Origin: Candidatus Sumerlaeota bacterium
GTDB taxonomy: Bacteria > Sumerlaeota > Sumerlaeia > JADFCT01
Assembly: GCA_026398575.1 (NCBI GenBank)
Contig: JAPLSP010000034.1
Span: 1 to 34,087, forward strand
Direction of reading: 5' to 3'
DNA: 34,087 nt
Numbering within the stretch: the first letter of the stretch is position 1; the number at the start of each line of letters is the position of its first letter. Shown here one piece after another: positions 17,618-26,232 of the stretch. The notes below the pieces were generated by a model. It did no database searches and was not told the origin of the DNA. It was given only the letters and a program-made list of their open reading frames with translations. The position numbers were made by a program, and so were the translations under genes.

Positions 17618-19819
17618 ATGAAACCCCGAATCATATTATTATATGTATTCATTCTCCCTGTTATCGGTATGCTCCTCATTCCTGGCGCGCAGGCGCAGCA
17701 GAAGGAGAAAGCGCAGGGGCCGGCCATGAATGACCAGCAGTTCATCGAATCGCTCGATCTGGAGCAACCCGCTCTCGCCGCGGTCAAGCAGGCCGCCACT
17801 GCGAAAGATTGGGCGGCGGCAAAACGAGCCTTTGCCGCATATCTCAAAAGCCGCACGAAGCCGCGATGGTATTTCGGATCCGGCGACAAACCCAAACTCG
17901 GCGACAAATCCAAACCCAGCGCCGCCCCCAAATCCAGCGGCCGTTCCGCCTCCGCCAATCCCACCGACGCCGACCGCTACGTCCGCAATGATCTGCCCAG
18001 CGTCGGCTTCTGGCATGATTTCAAGGACAAGATTGACTGGAACGCCAATCCCACGCCGAATAATTATAATGAATGGACCTGGCAACTGAACCGTCATCCA
18101 TTTTGGGCGAAGCTCGGGCGCGTCTATTGGGACACCGGCGATGAAAAATACGCGCAGGCCTTCGTCCGCCAGATGAGCGATTGGGTTCGCAGCCAGCCGC
18201 CTCCCGCCGACAGCGGCAACCGCGCGCGCTCGGCCTGGCGCACCATCGAGACCGGCATCCGGATGTTCTCGTCGTGGCCCGAGTCGTTCTACTATTTCAT
18301 CGGGTCGCCTTCCTTCGACGATGAGGCGATGACCCTGATGGTCAAGTCCTTCGCCGATCACGCGCGCCATCTGATGAAACATCCCACGAGCGGCAACTGG
18401 CTTGCGATGGAGGCCAACGGCCTCTTCCACGCCGGCGCGCTCTTCCCGGAATTCCGCGAAGCGGCGCTTTGGCGCAAGACCGCGATGGATCGTCTTTTCA
18501 CCGAACTGGATCACCAAGTCTATGCCGACGGCGCGCAGATCGAACTGGCGCCGGGCTATCACAACGTCAGCCTCAGCAGCTTCGAAGAGCCTATTGCGCT
18601 GGCGCGGCTCAACGACTATCCCTTCCCCGACGGCTACATCGCCAAACTCGAACGCATGTACGACTATGATCTTTTCATTTCGGACCCGAATCGCCACATG
18701 CCGCCAATGAATGATTCCGGAGAGTTCGACATCGTCAGAAGCATGGCCACTGGCCTCAAGTATTTCCCCGCGCGCAAGGACTTTCAATGGATCGTCACCG
18801 GCGGCAAGGAGGGCGCGCCGCCGGAGCATCTGTCGCATGCCTTTCCTTATGCCGGTTACTACGCAATGCGCAGCGGTTGGGACTCACAGGCGCGCTATCT
18901 GATGCTCGACGCCGGGCCGTTTGGCTACGGACATCAGCATGAGGACAAGCTGACGTTTGTCGCGGCGGCCTATGGCAAGACGCACGTGACGGAGGGCGGC
19001 GTCTATGCTTACGACACCAGCAAATGGCGCGCCTACGTCCTCGACACGTTCGCGCACAATACCGTTCTGGTGGACGGCTTGCCGCAGCGGCGGCGCGGCG
19101 CGGCGGACCGATGGGAATACGTCGTCAAGACGCCGCAGCCGCATGAATGGGTCCTGAACGAGGATTGGGAATACGCCGCCGGCGTTTATGACGAAGGCTA
19201 TGGCAAGCGCGACGACCGCCGCGCCAAGCACTGGCGGCATGTCGTCTTTGTTAAGAGCGGCGCGAATCGCGCGAGCAAAGCGCCCGGCGACTACTGGATC
19301 GTGGCGGACGTCCTGACGCCGCGCGACTCCATCGCTCATACCTATGACGCTATGTTTCATCTCAACGCCGACGCCATTGAAATCGCGCCCGAGACGGCGC
19401 GCGTTATCACAAAGAATCAAAAAGGCCCGAATTTCGCCATCGTTCCGCTGATGCAGCCGGGCTTGACCGTGCGCGACCACAAGGGCGAAGAATCGCCGCA
19501 GGTTCAAGGCTGGACCAGCCAAGGCAGTTCGGCGGTCTCGGGTGTGCGCGCCATCCCGACGCCGATCTTCGACCTCAAGGCCTCCGGCGAGGCGCGATTT
19601 GTCTTCATCCTTTATCCCATCCCCGAGGGCCAGTCGCTACCCGTGACGGCGGTCAGCGCGGTTCCCGTCACTCAAGGCAAGGCCGTGGCGGTGGACGTCG
19701 CCTTCGGCGCGCAGGCCCGCGACCGCATCATTTTGCCGCTCGAAAAAAACAATCCCATCGAGGCGGGGAGCGAACGCTACGATGGACGCGGCCTCATTCT
19801 CAAAGGGCTGAAGCAATAA
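17618..19819 (+). CDS. Secreted heparinase II/III-type polysaccharide lyase
   Basis: The 733-residue protein has a Sec signal peptide ending AQA (about residue 26). An alpha/alpha toroid domain follows (about 40-400), then the heparinase II/III-like beta-sandwich. Catalytic candidates are N260 in SGNWLAMEANG, Y314 in APGYHN and H439 in GYGHQHEDK, all in the usual order. It would cleave a uronic-acid-containing polysaccharide by beta-elimination in the periplasm or outside; the exact substrate (heparin-like, alginate, ulvan-like) cannot be told. A Lys/Ser/Pro-rich linker lies at about 88-115. The ATG at 17618 is chosen because it begins the signal peptide and has GAGG upstream. It fits the GH115-like and oxidoreductase genes nearby. 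Confidence 0.9.
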   Translation: MKPRIILLYVFILPVIGMLLIPGAQAQQKEKAQGPAMNDQQFIESLDLEQPALAAVKQAATAKDWAAAKRAFAAYLKSRTKPRWYFGSGDKPKLGDKSKPSAAPKSSGRSASANPTDADRYVRNDLPSVGFWHDFKDKIDWNANPTPNNYNEWTWQLNRHPFWAKLGRVYWDTGDEKYAQAFVRQMSDWVRSQPPPADSGNRARSAWRTIETGIRMFSSWPESFYYFIGSPSFDDEAMTLMVKSFADHARHLMKHPTSGNWLAMEANGLFHAGALFPEFREAALWRKTAMDRLFTELDHQVYADGAQIELAPGYHNVSLSSFEEPIALARLNDYPFPDGYIAKLERMYDYDLFISDPNRHMPPMNDSGEFDIVRSMATGLKYFPARKDFQWIVTGGKEGAPPEHLSHAFPYAGYYAMRSGWDSQARYLMLDAGPFGYGHQHEDKLTFVAAAYGKTHVTEGGVYAYDTSKWRAYVLDTFAHNTVLVDGLPQRRRGAADRWEYVVKTPQPHEWVLNEDWEYAAGVYDEGYGKRDDRRAKHWRHVVFVKSGANRASKAPGDYWIVADVLTPRDSIAHTYDAMFHLNADAIEIAPETARVITKNQKGPNFAIVPLMQPGLTVRDHKGEESPQVQGWTSQGSSAVSGVRAIPTPIFDLKASGEARFVFILYPIPEGQSLPVTAVSAVPVTQGKAVAVDVAFGAQARDRIILPLEKNNPIEAGSERYDGRGLILKGLKQ

Positions 19820-19826
19820 AGTGCCC

Positions 19827-20133
19827 ATGAAGAAGCAACCTGCCATCATCATCATCGCCATCCTATGCTGATTCACATGTGGAGTTTGTTGAATCTCCCG
19901 TGTCCGACGCGTCCGACGGGTCTGACGCGTCGGACTCAACTTCGATAAAACACAATCCTCCCGCTGCAGCGTATCTTCCAGCTTCCGGTCCCATCGTCTA
20001 TCGTTCCGGCAAAGGCGAGAAATATCACAACGAAGGTTGCGCGCATCTATCGAAAGACAAAAAAGCGCTCCCGCTTTCCGAAGCGAAAAAGCTGGGTCTC
20101 ACTCCTTGCAAAGTTTGCAAAGCGCCGGAGTAA
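19827..20133 (+). pseudogene. Small secreted Cys-motif protein, apparently frameshifted
   Basis: The C-terminal 45 residues (from VYRSGKGEKYHN; CAHLSKDK, then LTPCKVCKAPE) match a small Cys/His motif known from the ends of thermonuclease- and ComEC-like proteins, probably metal-binding. The frame can start only at a GTG (19879), giving 84 residues with an N-terminus derived from a tandem repeat. A convincing lipoprotein-like signal peptide, MKKQPAIIIIAILC, begins at ATG 19827 in another frame and runs directly into a TGA. This suggests one secreted gene broken by a frameshift around the 9-base tandem repeat at 19903-19938. Its end overlaps the convergent gene by 87 bases. Confidence 0.5.
19903..19938. 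repeat. Nonanucleotide tandem array, TCCGACGCG type
   Basis: Four adjoining 9-base units (variants of TCCGACGCG) encode the Ser-Asp-Ala/Gly-type stretch in the small gene here. Different 9-base arrays occur at 25601-25671 and 30807-30842. Confidence 0.7.
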
Positions 20134-21525
20134 GGCGCGCACGCTGGAATAAGAAGGATTCGCCTCGATGATTCCTTTGAAGCCCATCCAGCGCACTTGC
20201 GCGCAATCGGGGTCAATGAGCGTGACCGCCGTTCCGGGAGGGATGGCGACCTTCGGGGAGGCGCCGTAATCCGATTCGTAGTGGGTCAGGATTTCAAGTC
20301 CTTCATAGCGCCGGCCATCGAAGCGGCAGGGCGAAGCGCAGTGCGCGCAGGTCACCAATCCTTTATGCGGGAACGTCGGGTTGTGCATGAACACCGGCTT
20401 CCCCGTGACGTAGCGGAGCAAAACCCCGGCGGGATGCGAGGCGAAATCCGACTCGCAAAACGCGATATGCCCCTCGTCCTGCAGGAGGGTCAGCGCCAGA
20501 CAGGCCGTTGTCTGCGCGATCGGCATCACGGCGCTCATGCAGTTTTGAATCGTGAAGCTCTGCGCCTGATTCTCTCGCATCAGGTCCTTGAAGATGATAT
20601 ACAAGAAGAAAGCATTGATGACGAATTGCTTCTGGGTTTTCAGGACGACGTGCGGCTGCGCCAGAAAGCGCGCGGCCCATTTTTCGGCATTGGCAACGGA
20701 CTGGGCGTCCTCGCGCTTGGCGCGGATGCGCCGTTCGAGTTCGGAATAGGGCACCTCGACGATTTCCATTTTATATTTGTCGCGGCACAGCTCGGGCGCG
20801 CGCGCACAGCCTTTGCCCGACGCCTTTCCGATCGTCACCGCGCGGCTGCCGACAAAGTTCTTCACGCCATAGATGGCTCGGAGCCGCCAGAGGATTTCGT
20901 CATAATCATCCACGACGATGTCATCCACGCCCACGCCCTCGAAATTCCGGTACTGATCGTATTCGAAATCTTTTCCCGGCACGCGCAGGAACCGGTTGCT
21001 GGCGTTCTCATACCAGTCGTAGGTCGCGCCGGAACGATGCCGGACGAAGATGATGTTATGCCGCTTGCCTGAAATGCATGGATCGAGGCGATTGGCGCCG
21101 GCGGCATAGAGGATCATCGCATCGGCGGGGCTTGTGTCGCGGACATGGGCGGCTTCGGCGTCGTTCCTGGCGGCCGCCAGGGGGAGAATTTCGATGGGGA
21201 AATCGGCCTTGGCCGAAAGCCGGGCCAATTCATCGCCAATGCGCTTGCGTTCCGCGGTCACTGCTTCCTCAGTGTGAATATCGCCCCAGTTGCGCCAGGA
21301 TCGCTGCGGTTTATAGGATTCGATCTCGTGTCGCAGCAGGGGCTGAACCACGAGTTTTTTACCTCCTATGATTTGTGGCCGCTCGGGATCCCAATCTTCG
21401 CTTGCGTGCGGCGTTGAGCCCTCCGCAGGCGCCGCTTGCAGGGAGGCGCCCATCAAGCCTGCCGCAATGCCTCCGGCTGTCAGCCCCAGCAGCGTTCGGC
21501 GATTGATACTCGAACAACAGGACAC
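20047..21525 (-). CDS. Tat-exported L-fucose/arabinose-isomerase-like protein, 3' end suspect
   Basis: The 492-residue protein begins with a twin-arginine signal (NRRTLLGLTAGGIAAG). Its C-terminal half has the pattern of FucI/AraA C-terminal-like domains: CESDFASHPAGVLLRYV, KPVFMHNPTFPHKG and WMGFKGII. An isomerase fold carrying a Tat signal suggests a periplasmic cofactor-bearing relative of unknown reaction. GTG at 21525 is preferred because AAGGGAGGG lies just upstream; an ATG at 21546 has no such site. The last roughly 29 codons are antisense to the well-formed Cys-motif gene and have no isomerase character, so the original 3' end has probably been lost. Confidence 0.7.
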   Translation of the reverse strand: MSCCSSINRRTLLGLTAGGIAAGLMGASLQAAPAEGSTPHASEDWDPERPQIIGGKKLVVQPLLRHEIESYKPQRSWRNWGDIHTEEAVTAERKRIGDELARLSAKADFPIEILPLAAARNDAEAAHVRDTSPADAMILYAAGANRLDPCISGKRHNIIFVRHRSGATYDWYENASNRFLRVPGKDFEYDQYRNFEGVGVDDIVVDDYDEILWRLRAIYGVKNFVGSRAVTIGKASGKGCARAPELCRDKYKMEIVEVPYSELERRIRAKREDAQSVANAEKWAARFLAQPHVVLKTQKQFVINAFFLYIIFKDLMRENQAQSFTIQNCMSAVMPIAQTTACLALTLLQDEGHIAFCESDFASHPAGVLLRYVTGKPVFMHNPTFPHKGLVTCAHCASPCRFDGRRYEGLEILTHYESDYGASPKVAIPPGTAVTLIDPDCAQVRWMGFKGIIEANPSYSSVRALLRRFANFARSETQLFRFGKRERFFVFR

Positions 21526-21562
21526 GAGACGCCCTCCCTTCGCCATGAATGGGACATAAGAC

Positions 21563-21606
21563 TAAGTATTCATATTCGGAATTACGATCTCATAAATTTA
21601 TGGCTC
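21563..21606. repeat. 44-bp dispersed repeat, copy 2
   Basis: TAAGTATTCATATTCGG followed by ATTTATGGCTCAG matches the copy at 11631-11674 with about five mismatches. It lies in the gap between the Tat isomerase-like gene and the redoxin gene. Confidence 0.75.
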
Positions 21607-21643
21607 AGAGCACTAAGCGCATCCGCTCATGATTTTTTTCTAT

Positions 21644-22225
21644 CTATACAAGGTCGCACGCCTCCTCCGGCATCCAGTGCGCGTCTTTTCCCTCCCATTT
21701 GACGTTGCAGCCGATGGGATTGGTTACGGGCACGCGGATCGGGCGTCCGGCCAGATGATCATCGAGCGCGTTGGCCAGATCGTTCACCTTCATCTTACTC
21801 GTCTCGCGCGGATTATCCACGCCGCGTCCGCAGTAGATCAGTTTGCGGTCGCGGTCGAAGACGAAGAAATGCGGCGTGCGCAAGCCCCCATAAGCGCGCG
21901 CCACGTCCTGGGTTTTGTCGTGCAGATAGACCCACGGGAATTTTTTCTCTTTCATGCGCTCGACCATGTGCGGGAAATCATCTTCAGCGTAGGTATTGGC
22001 GCTGTTCGAATTGATCCCGACGAAGCGCACGCCCTGGGGAGCGAATTTTTCCGCCGTCGCGCGTGTGACCTCGTCCGAGCCGATCACGTACGGGCAGTGG
22101 TTGCAGGTAAAGAAGATCACCAGAACCTTTGCGTCCTTGAAACTGGCCAATGTGTAGCTTTTCCCGTCCGTTGCCGGAAGTTTGAAATCCAGCGCGGGCG
22201 ATCCAAGAGGCAATGTGAATGGCAT
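21644..22225 (-). CDS. Thioredoxin-fold redoxin (AhpC/TSA or ResA-like)
   Basis: The 193-residue cytoplasmic protein has a thioredoxin-fold core. The strand KVLVIFFT leads into the redox motif CNHC (41-44), followed by [12 protein letters not shown], the cis-proline region [12 protein letters not shown] and RKLIYCGRG come later. It probably reduces disulfides or peroxides. The ATG at 22225 has AGGA about 8 bases upstream; a longer reading from 22345 adds 40 residues that are not protein-like. It lies downstream of the DUF6788 gene on the same strand, separated by 112 bases without other genes. Confidence 0.85.
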   Translation of the reverse strand: MPFTLPLGSPALDFKLPATDGKSYTLASFKDAKVLVIFFTCNHCPYVIGSDEVTRATAEKFAPQGVRFVGINSNSANTYAEDDFPHMVERMKEKKFPWVYLHDKTQDVARAYGGLRTPHFFVFDRDRKLIYCGRGVDNPRETSKMKVNDLANALDDHLAGRPIRVPVTNPIGCNVKWEGKDAHWMPEEACDLV

Positions 22226-22337
22226 AAGACTTTCCTTTCTTTCCGAGAATAAATTATCTTGTGATGCGCTTAGGAGCGCATTATTTCCATTCCTGTAATT
22301 AATCTTGACAGTCAAAAGTTCTCGGTCTTGATGCGCG

Positions 22338-22628
22338 TTAATCAAGGCAGGCGTTTTCCTTCAGCAGTTTCATGTTGATGATCGTCATCTCCTCGACAAT
22401 GGCAAGCAGTTTCTTGTAGTTCTCCGAATACTGCCGCGCCAACGTTTCCCGTTTTTTCCCTAAATAGATCAGCCGCGTCTTTTTATCCTTATTCAAGGAA
22501 AAGTACGGTTGTTTGTTACGGGTTCCAATGATGACCACGCTGCCCCGCATTACAGGCCCCAATTCTCCCAGCTGAATCCGAAGCATCGCCAATTGTTTTT
22601 TCATTGTCGCGATTTCGCGCTTGACCAT
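22338..22628 (-). CDS. DUF6788-like small protein
   Basis: The 96-residue basic protein has an N-terminal helix, a central beta part ([19 protein letters not shown], then [12 protein letters not shown]) and a helical end ([19 protein letters not shown]). This pattern matches DUF6788, usually found near insertion-sequence transposases. Those relatives carry a Cys-rich CGK.NC.C stretch after the first strand that is missing here (GTRNKQ). GGAGGAGG lies directly upstream of the ATG. No transposase is present. Function is unknown; it may be an orphan left by a mobile element. Confidence 0.65.
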   Translation of the reverse strand: MVKREIATMKKQLAMLRIQLGELGPVMRGSVVIIGTRNKQPYFSLNKDKKTRLIYLGKKRETLARQYSENYKKLLAIVEEMTIINMKLLKENACLD

Positions 22629-22644
22629 GACCCTCCTCCTTGGG

Positions 22645-22676
22645 TATTGGACATTCCCTGTTGGATATTGGACATT
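22645..22676. repeat. Short ATTGGACATT repeat
   Basis: ATTGGACATT occurs twice, on either side of CCCTGTTGGAT. It resembles an intergenic motif I remember from many genomes. It lies between the ferredoxin stop and the DUF6788 start. Confidence 0.55.
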
Positions 22677-22691
22677 GAGCCGCTCCTGAGC

Positions 22692-24320
22692 TCAATACGA
22701 GCCGCCTCCGGCCAAAAAGGGCTGGTTCTCAGGATGCCGGCTTTCGCTGGCGCTGGTGATGTATATGCCGGGGCGGTCTTTGAGCGGACACATGGTCTCG
22801 CACTGTCCGCAGCCTGTGCACTTTTCCGGATCAATGTATGGGCGCTTGATTATGGTCTTGGCGCCGGCGCGATCCTGCACTTCCACTTCTATCGTATATA
22901 TCGCCTTGTCCGGGATCGGGCAGCACTCCTCGCAGACCGCGCAGTTGCGGTTGTATGCGTAAGGGAGGCAGCGCGTAACGTCGAACGCCGCCAGGCCGAT
23001 CTTCACCTGCTTCTTCTTCGCCACGCTGAGCGGCTCGATGGCGGCGGTGGGGCAAACCTGGCCGCATAGATTGCAGTTGTAGTCACAGTGGCCGATTCGC
23101 GGAACGAGCTTGGGCGTCCAAAGCCCTTCGAGGCCGGCTTCCGCAAAAGTGGGATGAAGCCCGCCCGTGGGGCAAATCTTCATGCACAAACCGCAGGCCG
23201 TGCAGCGCTGCAAAAACTCACGCTCCGCGCGCGCTCCCGGGGGCCGGATCAGTTGGGCGTGATAGATTTTGCCGCGCGCCTGGGGGCTGATGCGCATCAG
23301 CGCCAGCGAGGCCAATCCGCCCGCCACCGACGCGAACATGGCGCGCTTGGAAAGATCAACCGGAACGATGGCGGGTTCCTTGTTCAGGGGATTGGCCCAG
23401 ACGAAGCAGAGACTGTCGCGCCGGCAAGACTCCGAGCAATTCAGGCAGCTCAGGCATTCCGATGCAATCCACTTGTCGCCGGGAGCGCCACCCGCCGCGC
23501 CGTGACACGACCTTGCGCATAAATCGCATTCATTGCACGAATCGCGGTTGACGGCGCGGCGCAGCAATGGCCGCCAGGAAAAAACTCCCAGCAGCGCGCC
23601 CAGCGGGCAGACGTAGTGGCACCAGAAACGCCTCTGCCAGCGGTTCAGCACAAGCAATCCGATAAAGATCGCGAAGATCAGCCCGCCGCCGAGAAAGGCC
23701 TGATGAGACGTGACAAACAAACGATCCCGCACGAAGACGTATGCCGGTTCCGTGACGTACTTGGAGACGGCGTGGACCGCGTGGTTATCGGATTGGGCCA
23801 GCGGCGTTGTGCTTTCTTCGATCATCCATTGCGTTATTGGCAGGACGGCCGTTGTCATGCTGCGATAGGTCAGCACCAGCGGGTCCATCACGCAGACCCA
23901 ATGCCCGCCGAACACCGCCATCGCAAGGAAGCCGGCAAGCAGATAGTACTTGGCCGTCTGCCAGCGCGAATAATGATTGCGGCGTTTGCGGTCGGGCCAG
24001 AAGCGTTCGAAGATGCGGCCTGCGATATCATGGAAGGTTCCGAAGGGGCAGAGCCATCCGCAAAACACGCGGCCCAGAACCATCGTCACGGCGATGACGA
24101 TCAGCGAGAAAAGCGCGCCCGTCACGAACGAATGGGCCGCCAGCCAGGTCGAGATCAGGATCAGCGGATCAAACAGAAAAAAAATCTTCAAGAGCGGACT
24201 GGGCTCCGCTCCGCGATGAAAACGCGCCGCCAAGATCAAACCGATGAAAAGCAACAGGACTGCGATCTGCGTTATCCGCCGGATGCGCGCTCCGCTCCAA
24301 GACCGACGGGAACCGCTCAT
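22692..24320 (-). CDS. NapH-like membrane polyferredoxin with multiple 4Fe-4S motifs
   Basis: The 542-residue membrane protein has an N-terminal part with about five hydrophobic segments and two NapH/MauN-type loop motifs: FCGWLCPFGTFHD (86-98) and CHYVCPLGALLG (234-245). A series of ferredoxin cysteine clusters follows: CNECDLCARSCH, CLSCLNCSESC, CTACGLCMKICP, CNLCGQVCP, CAVCEECCP and CTGCGQCETMCP. Six or so clusters are unusual for this family. It probably moves electrons across the membrane to a redox partner. The ATG at 24320 overlaps the DUF362 stop (ATGA); a longer frame back to 24602 only shadows that gene. The pair forms an electron-transfer operon. Confidence 0.88.
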   Translation of the reverse strand: MSGSRRSWSGARIRRITQIAVLLLFIGLILAARFHRGAEPSPLLKIFFLFDPLILISTWLAAHSFVTGALFSLIVIAVTMVLGRVFCGWLCPFGTFHDIAGRIFERFWPDRKRRNHYSRWQTAKYYLLAGFLAMAVFGGHWVCVMDPLVLTYRSMTTAVLPITQWMIEESTTPLAQSDNHAVHAVSKYVTEPAYVFVRDRLFVTSHQAFLGGGLIFAIFIGLLVLNRWQRRFWCHYVCPLGALLGVFSWRPLLRRAVNRDSCNECDLCARSCHGAAGGAPGDKWIASECLSCLNCSESCRRDSLCFVWANPLNKEPAIVPVDLSKRAMFASVAGGLASLALMRISPQARGKIYHAQLIRPPGARAEREFLQRCTACGLCMKICPTGGLHPTFAEAGLEGLWTPKLVPRIGHCDYNCNLCGQVCPTAAIEPLSVAKKKQVKIGLAAFDVTRCLPYAYNRNCAVCEECCPIPDKAIYTIEVEVQDRAGAKTIIKRPYIDPEKCTGCGQCETMCPLKDRPGIYITSASESRHPENQPFLAGGGSY

Positions 24321-25267
24321 GAAACCGCAATCTCCTTGGGCGCGAGCGAGCGATAGTCCATCTTGCCCAGGGCCATCTTCTGGCCTTGGACAATCGTTTT
24401 GATGGCGTCGGGCTTGTATCCCGCCAGCTCGGCGCCCCAAGCGTCCAACGCCACATAGTCCGTTCCGGCGGCCACAGTCATTTTCGTTTCGACGTCTTCG
24501 AGCTTGCCGCCCGAAGGTCCATGGGCTTTCAAGATGCGCACGCCGTCCAGGATGTGCAGTTGGCATTTGGATTGCATGAACCGGCTGATGTCGGCAAGAC
24601 ACAGCTCAATGCCCTGATGGAAAGTCTGCCGCTTGTCAATCACGCCCATCCAGTTCTTCATGCACATGGTGAGTGTGGACGTGCCGTGGTGTTTTACGAT
24701 CGGCACATTGATGACAACGTCGCATTCCAGGATTTCCGGGTAGATGGGAATTTCTTTGATCTTTTCGCCTTTGATATCCACGCTCTTGAAACGGGTTTTG
24801 TCAATGTAGATAACCTTCGCGCCGGCCTTCTCCGCCGCCGCTGCAATCCCGCTGGTCACGTAAGTCTTCTGCGCCTGATTAACGGTGTTGTCGCCCATCT
24901 TGACGGACTTCGCGCCGGCTTCGAGACACATCTTTATGACCCTGGCCACGATCTCGGGATTCGTGTTGCCCGCCAGCTCGGGCGCGCGGTCCCAGCCGAT
25001 GTTGGGCTTGACCCAGACGGTCTGGCCCGGCTTGACGAAGCGCTTCATGCCGCCGAGCGCTTCGACGGCCTGCTGCGCCAGTTTGGCAGCGGCCTCGTTG
25101 ATCTGATCGTTGGTCATGCCCTTGGCGTCTCCCGACCATTTGGCAATCGCCATCTCCGGGGATTTGCCGCCTGCGGGAGCGTCCGCCGCATTCAGAATGC
25201 CGCTCTGCATGGCCGCCAAAGCCGCCGCCGAACCGATCACAAATTCTCTGCGTGAGGAATGAATCAT
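24317..25267 (-). CDS. DUF362 protein with Tat signal
   Basis: The 316-residue protein starts with a twin-arginine motif (SSRREFVIGSAAALAAM), so it is exported folded. The body is DUF362: VWVKPNIGWDRAPE, EAGAKSVKMGDNTVN and VINVPIVKHHGTSTLTMCMKNW. DUF362 proteins are often fused or adjacent to ferredoxins. Here the ferredoxin start overlaps the DUF362 stop, indicating a stoichiometric pair. The reaction is unknown. AAAGG precedes the ATG at 25267; a longer frame continues through a palindromic repeat and is rejected. Confidence 0.88.
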   Translation of the reverse strand: MIHSSRREFVIGSAAALAAMQSGILNAADAPAGGKSPEMAIAKWSGDAKGMTNDQINEAAAKLAQQAVEALGGMKRFVKPGQTVWVKPNIGWDRAPELAGNTNPEIVARVIKMCLEAGAKSVKMGDNTVNQAQKTYVTSGIAAAAEKAGAKVIYIDKTRFKSVDIKGEKIKEIPIYPEILECDVVINVPIVKHHGTSTLTMCMKNWMGVIDKRQTFHQGIELCLADISRFMQSKCQLHILDGVRILKAHGPSGGKLEDVETKMTVAAGTDYVALDAWGAELAGYKPDAIKTIVQGQKMALGKMDYRSLAPKEIAVS

Positions 25268-25379
25268 AAAACAACCTTTCATGATTATAATTTGCAGCGA
25301 TAAAAAATCTCTGGATGATTTTATGCCGGATGAATCGCAAGGGCAACGGCAATTTGCCGGAGTTGTGCGCATAAATACA

Positions 25380-25432
25380 GGCAGAATCATTGAGGGCAGA
25401 ATCATCATGATTCTGCCCTCAATCATTCTGCC
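25380..25432. repeat. 53-bp near-perfect palindrome, copy 2
   Basis: It has the same length and sequence as the copy at 5491-5543, with one mismatch between arms. It abuts the desaturase remnant and supplies its stop codon. Confidence 0.9.
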
Positions 25433-25692
25433 AGCACAATCGCGATCTTCAGATACATCTGCCAATTGTCATGCGGTTTGCGTCCCGCGCTGCGCAAAAA
25501 TTCATCCACCCGCTTGCGCAGCTCGGCCTGGAAGGCCTTGTTCTCGCCGTACACCACCTTCTTCCCCAAATCCCCGGCGCGAAAAGGCTGATCCGCTGGG
25601 CTCGGCTTACTCGGTTTGCTTGGTTTGCTTGGTTGGCTCGCTTGGCCCGCTTGGCCCGGTTGGCCCGGCGGTCCCTCAACATTCTCGGTCAT
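25423..25692 (-). pseudogene. Truncated fatty-acid desaturase (N-terminal fragment)
   Basis: The 89-residue remnant holds the desaturase N-terminal pattern FQAELRKRVDEFLRSAGRKP then NWQMYLKIAIVLA, which normally leads into the first membrane span of an acyl-lipid or acyl-CoA desaturase of several hundred residues. Here it stops after AE because the reading frame runs straight into the 53-bp palindrome, which provides the TGA. The histidine boxes and membrane part are gone. The start at 25692 has GAGGAG upstream. The N-terminal half is a Pro/Ser/Gly-rich linker encoded by a 9-base tandem array at 25601-25671. Confidence 0.65.
25601..25671. repeat. Nonanucleotide tandem array, CTTGGTTTG/CCCGGTTGG type
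   Basis: About eight degenerate 9-base units run in tandem, preserving the frame of the desaturase remnant as a Ser-Lys-Pro / Gly-Gln-Pro-like linker. The family differs in sequence from the arrays at 19903 and 30807. Confidence 0.7.
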
Positions 25693-25874
25693 GGCGATTG
25701 CTCCTCGAAAGCGCTCTTCGGGGACTTGCGTTTGTCTCTTGTTTTTTTCCATTTTTCGGCGTGGGCGCTGAATGAACGGAACTAATAAACTATTAAAACA
25801 GATTCTCCTCGCGCAACCCTCTTTTTAGACCATAACGTAAAGGGGAGCATTTCAGAAACCTTATGTCCTTCGCC

Positions 25875-26232
25875 GCCACCACCGACCTCGTGTCGGTGGG
25901 GCGATGATTGCCGGCTAGAAGAATGATGCGTCTTCCTCTCCGGTGCCACCGCCGACCTTGCGTCGGTGGAGCGATGATTACAAACCCGTGAGGCAAACTA
26001 TCTGCAATCCATTCGCGATTGCTGCTTCACTCATGGATTCGTCGTATCCGCCGGTCAATCATTGCTCCACCGATACAAGATCGGTGGTGGCGGATAGAAC
26101 AAATATGGTTCGCCATTCTAGCCGTAAATCACCGCTCCACCGATACAAGATCGGTGGTGGCGAACAAAACAAATTTAGAGCGCTATGCTAGCCGCCAATC
26201 ATCGCTCCACCGGCACAAGGCCCGGCGGTGGC
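25875..26232. repeat. 70-bp-period hairpin array in two orientations
   Basis: Five copies of a 35-36-bp hairpin unit (core CCACCGAT ACAAG ATCGGTGG) begin at 25875, 25945, 26057, 26127 and 26197. The first two are inverted relative to the last three, and neighbours within each group start exactly 70 bases apart. The 34-35-base intervals are also related to one another (ending in a version of CATTCTAGCCG), so the full unit is 70 bp. It fills most of the gap between the desaturase remnant and the next gene, where I see no coding content. Confidence 0.85.

Noticed and set aside
24320..24602. 95-residue N-terminal extension of the ferredoxin gene
   Set aside because: It overlaps DUF362 and is Arg/Gly-rich without domain character; an ATG at 24320 with ATGA coupling explains the start.
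25875..26232. CRISPR array
   Set aside because: Units occur in both orientations, the intervals resemble one another, and no cas gene is near.
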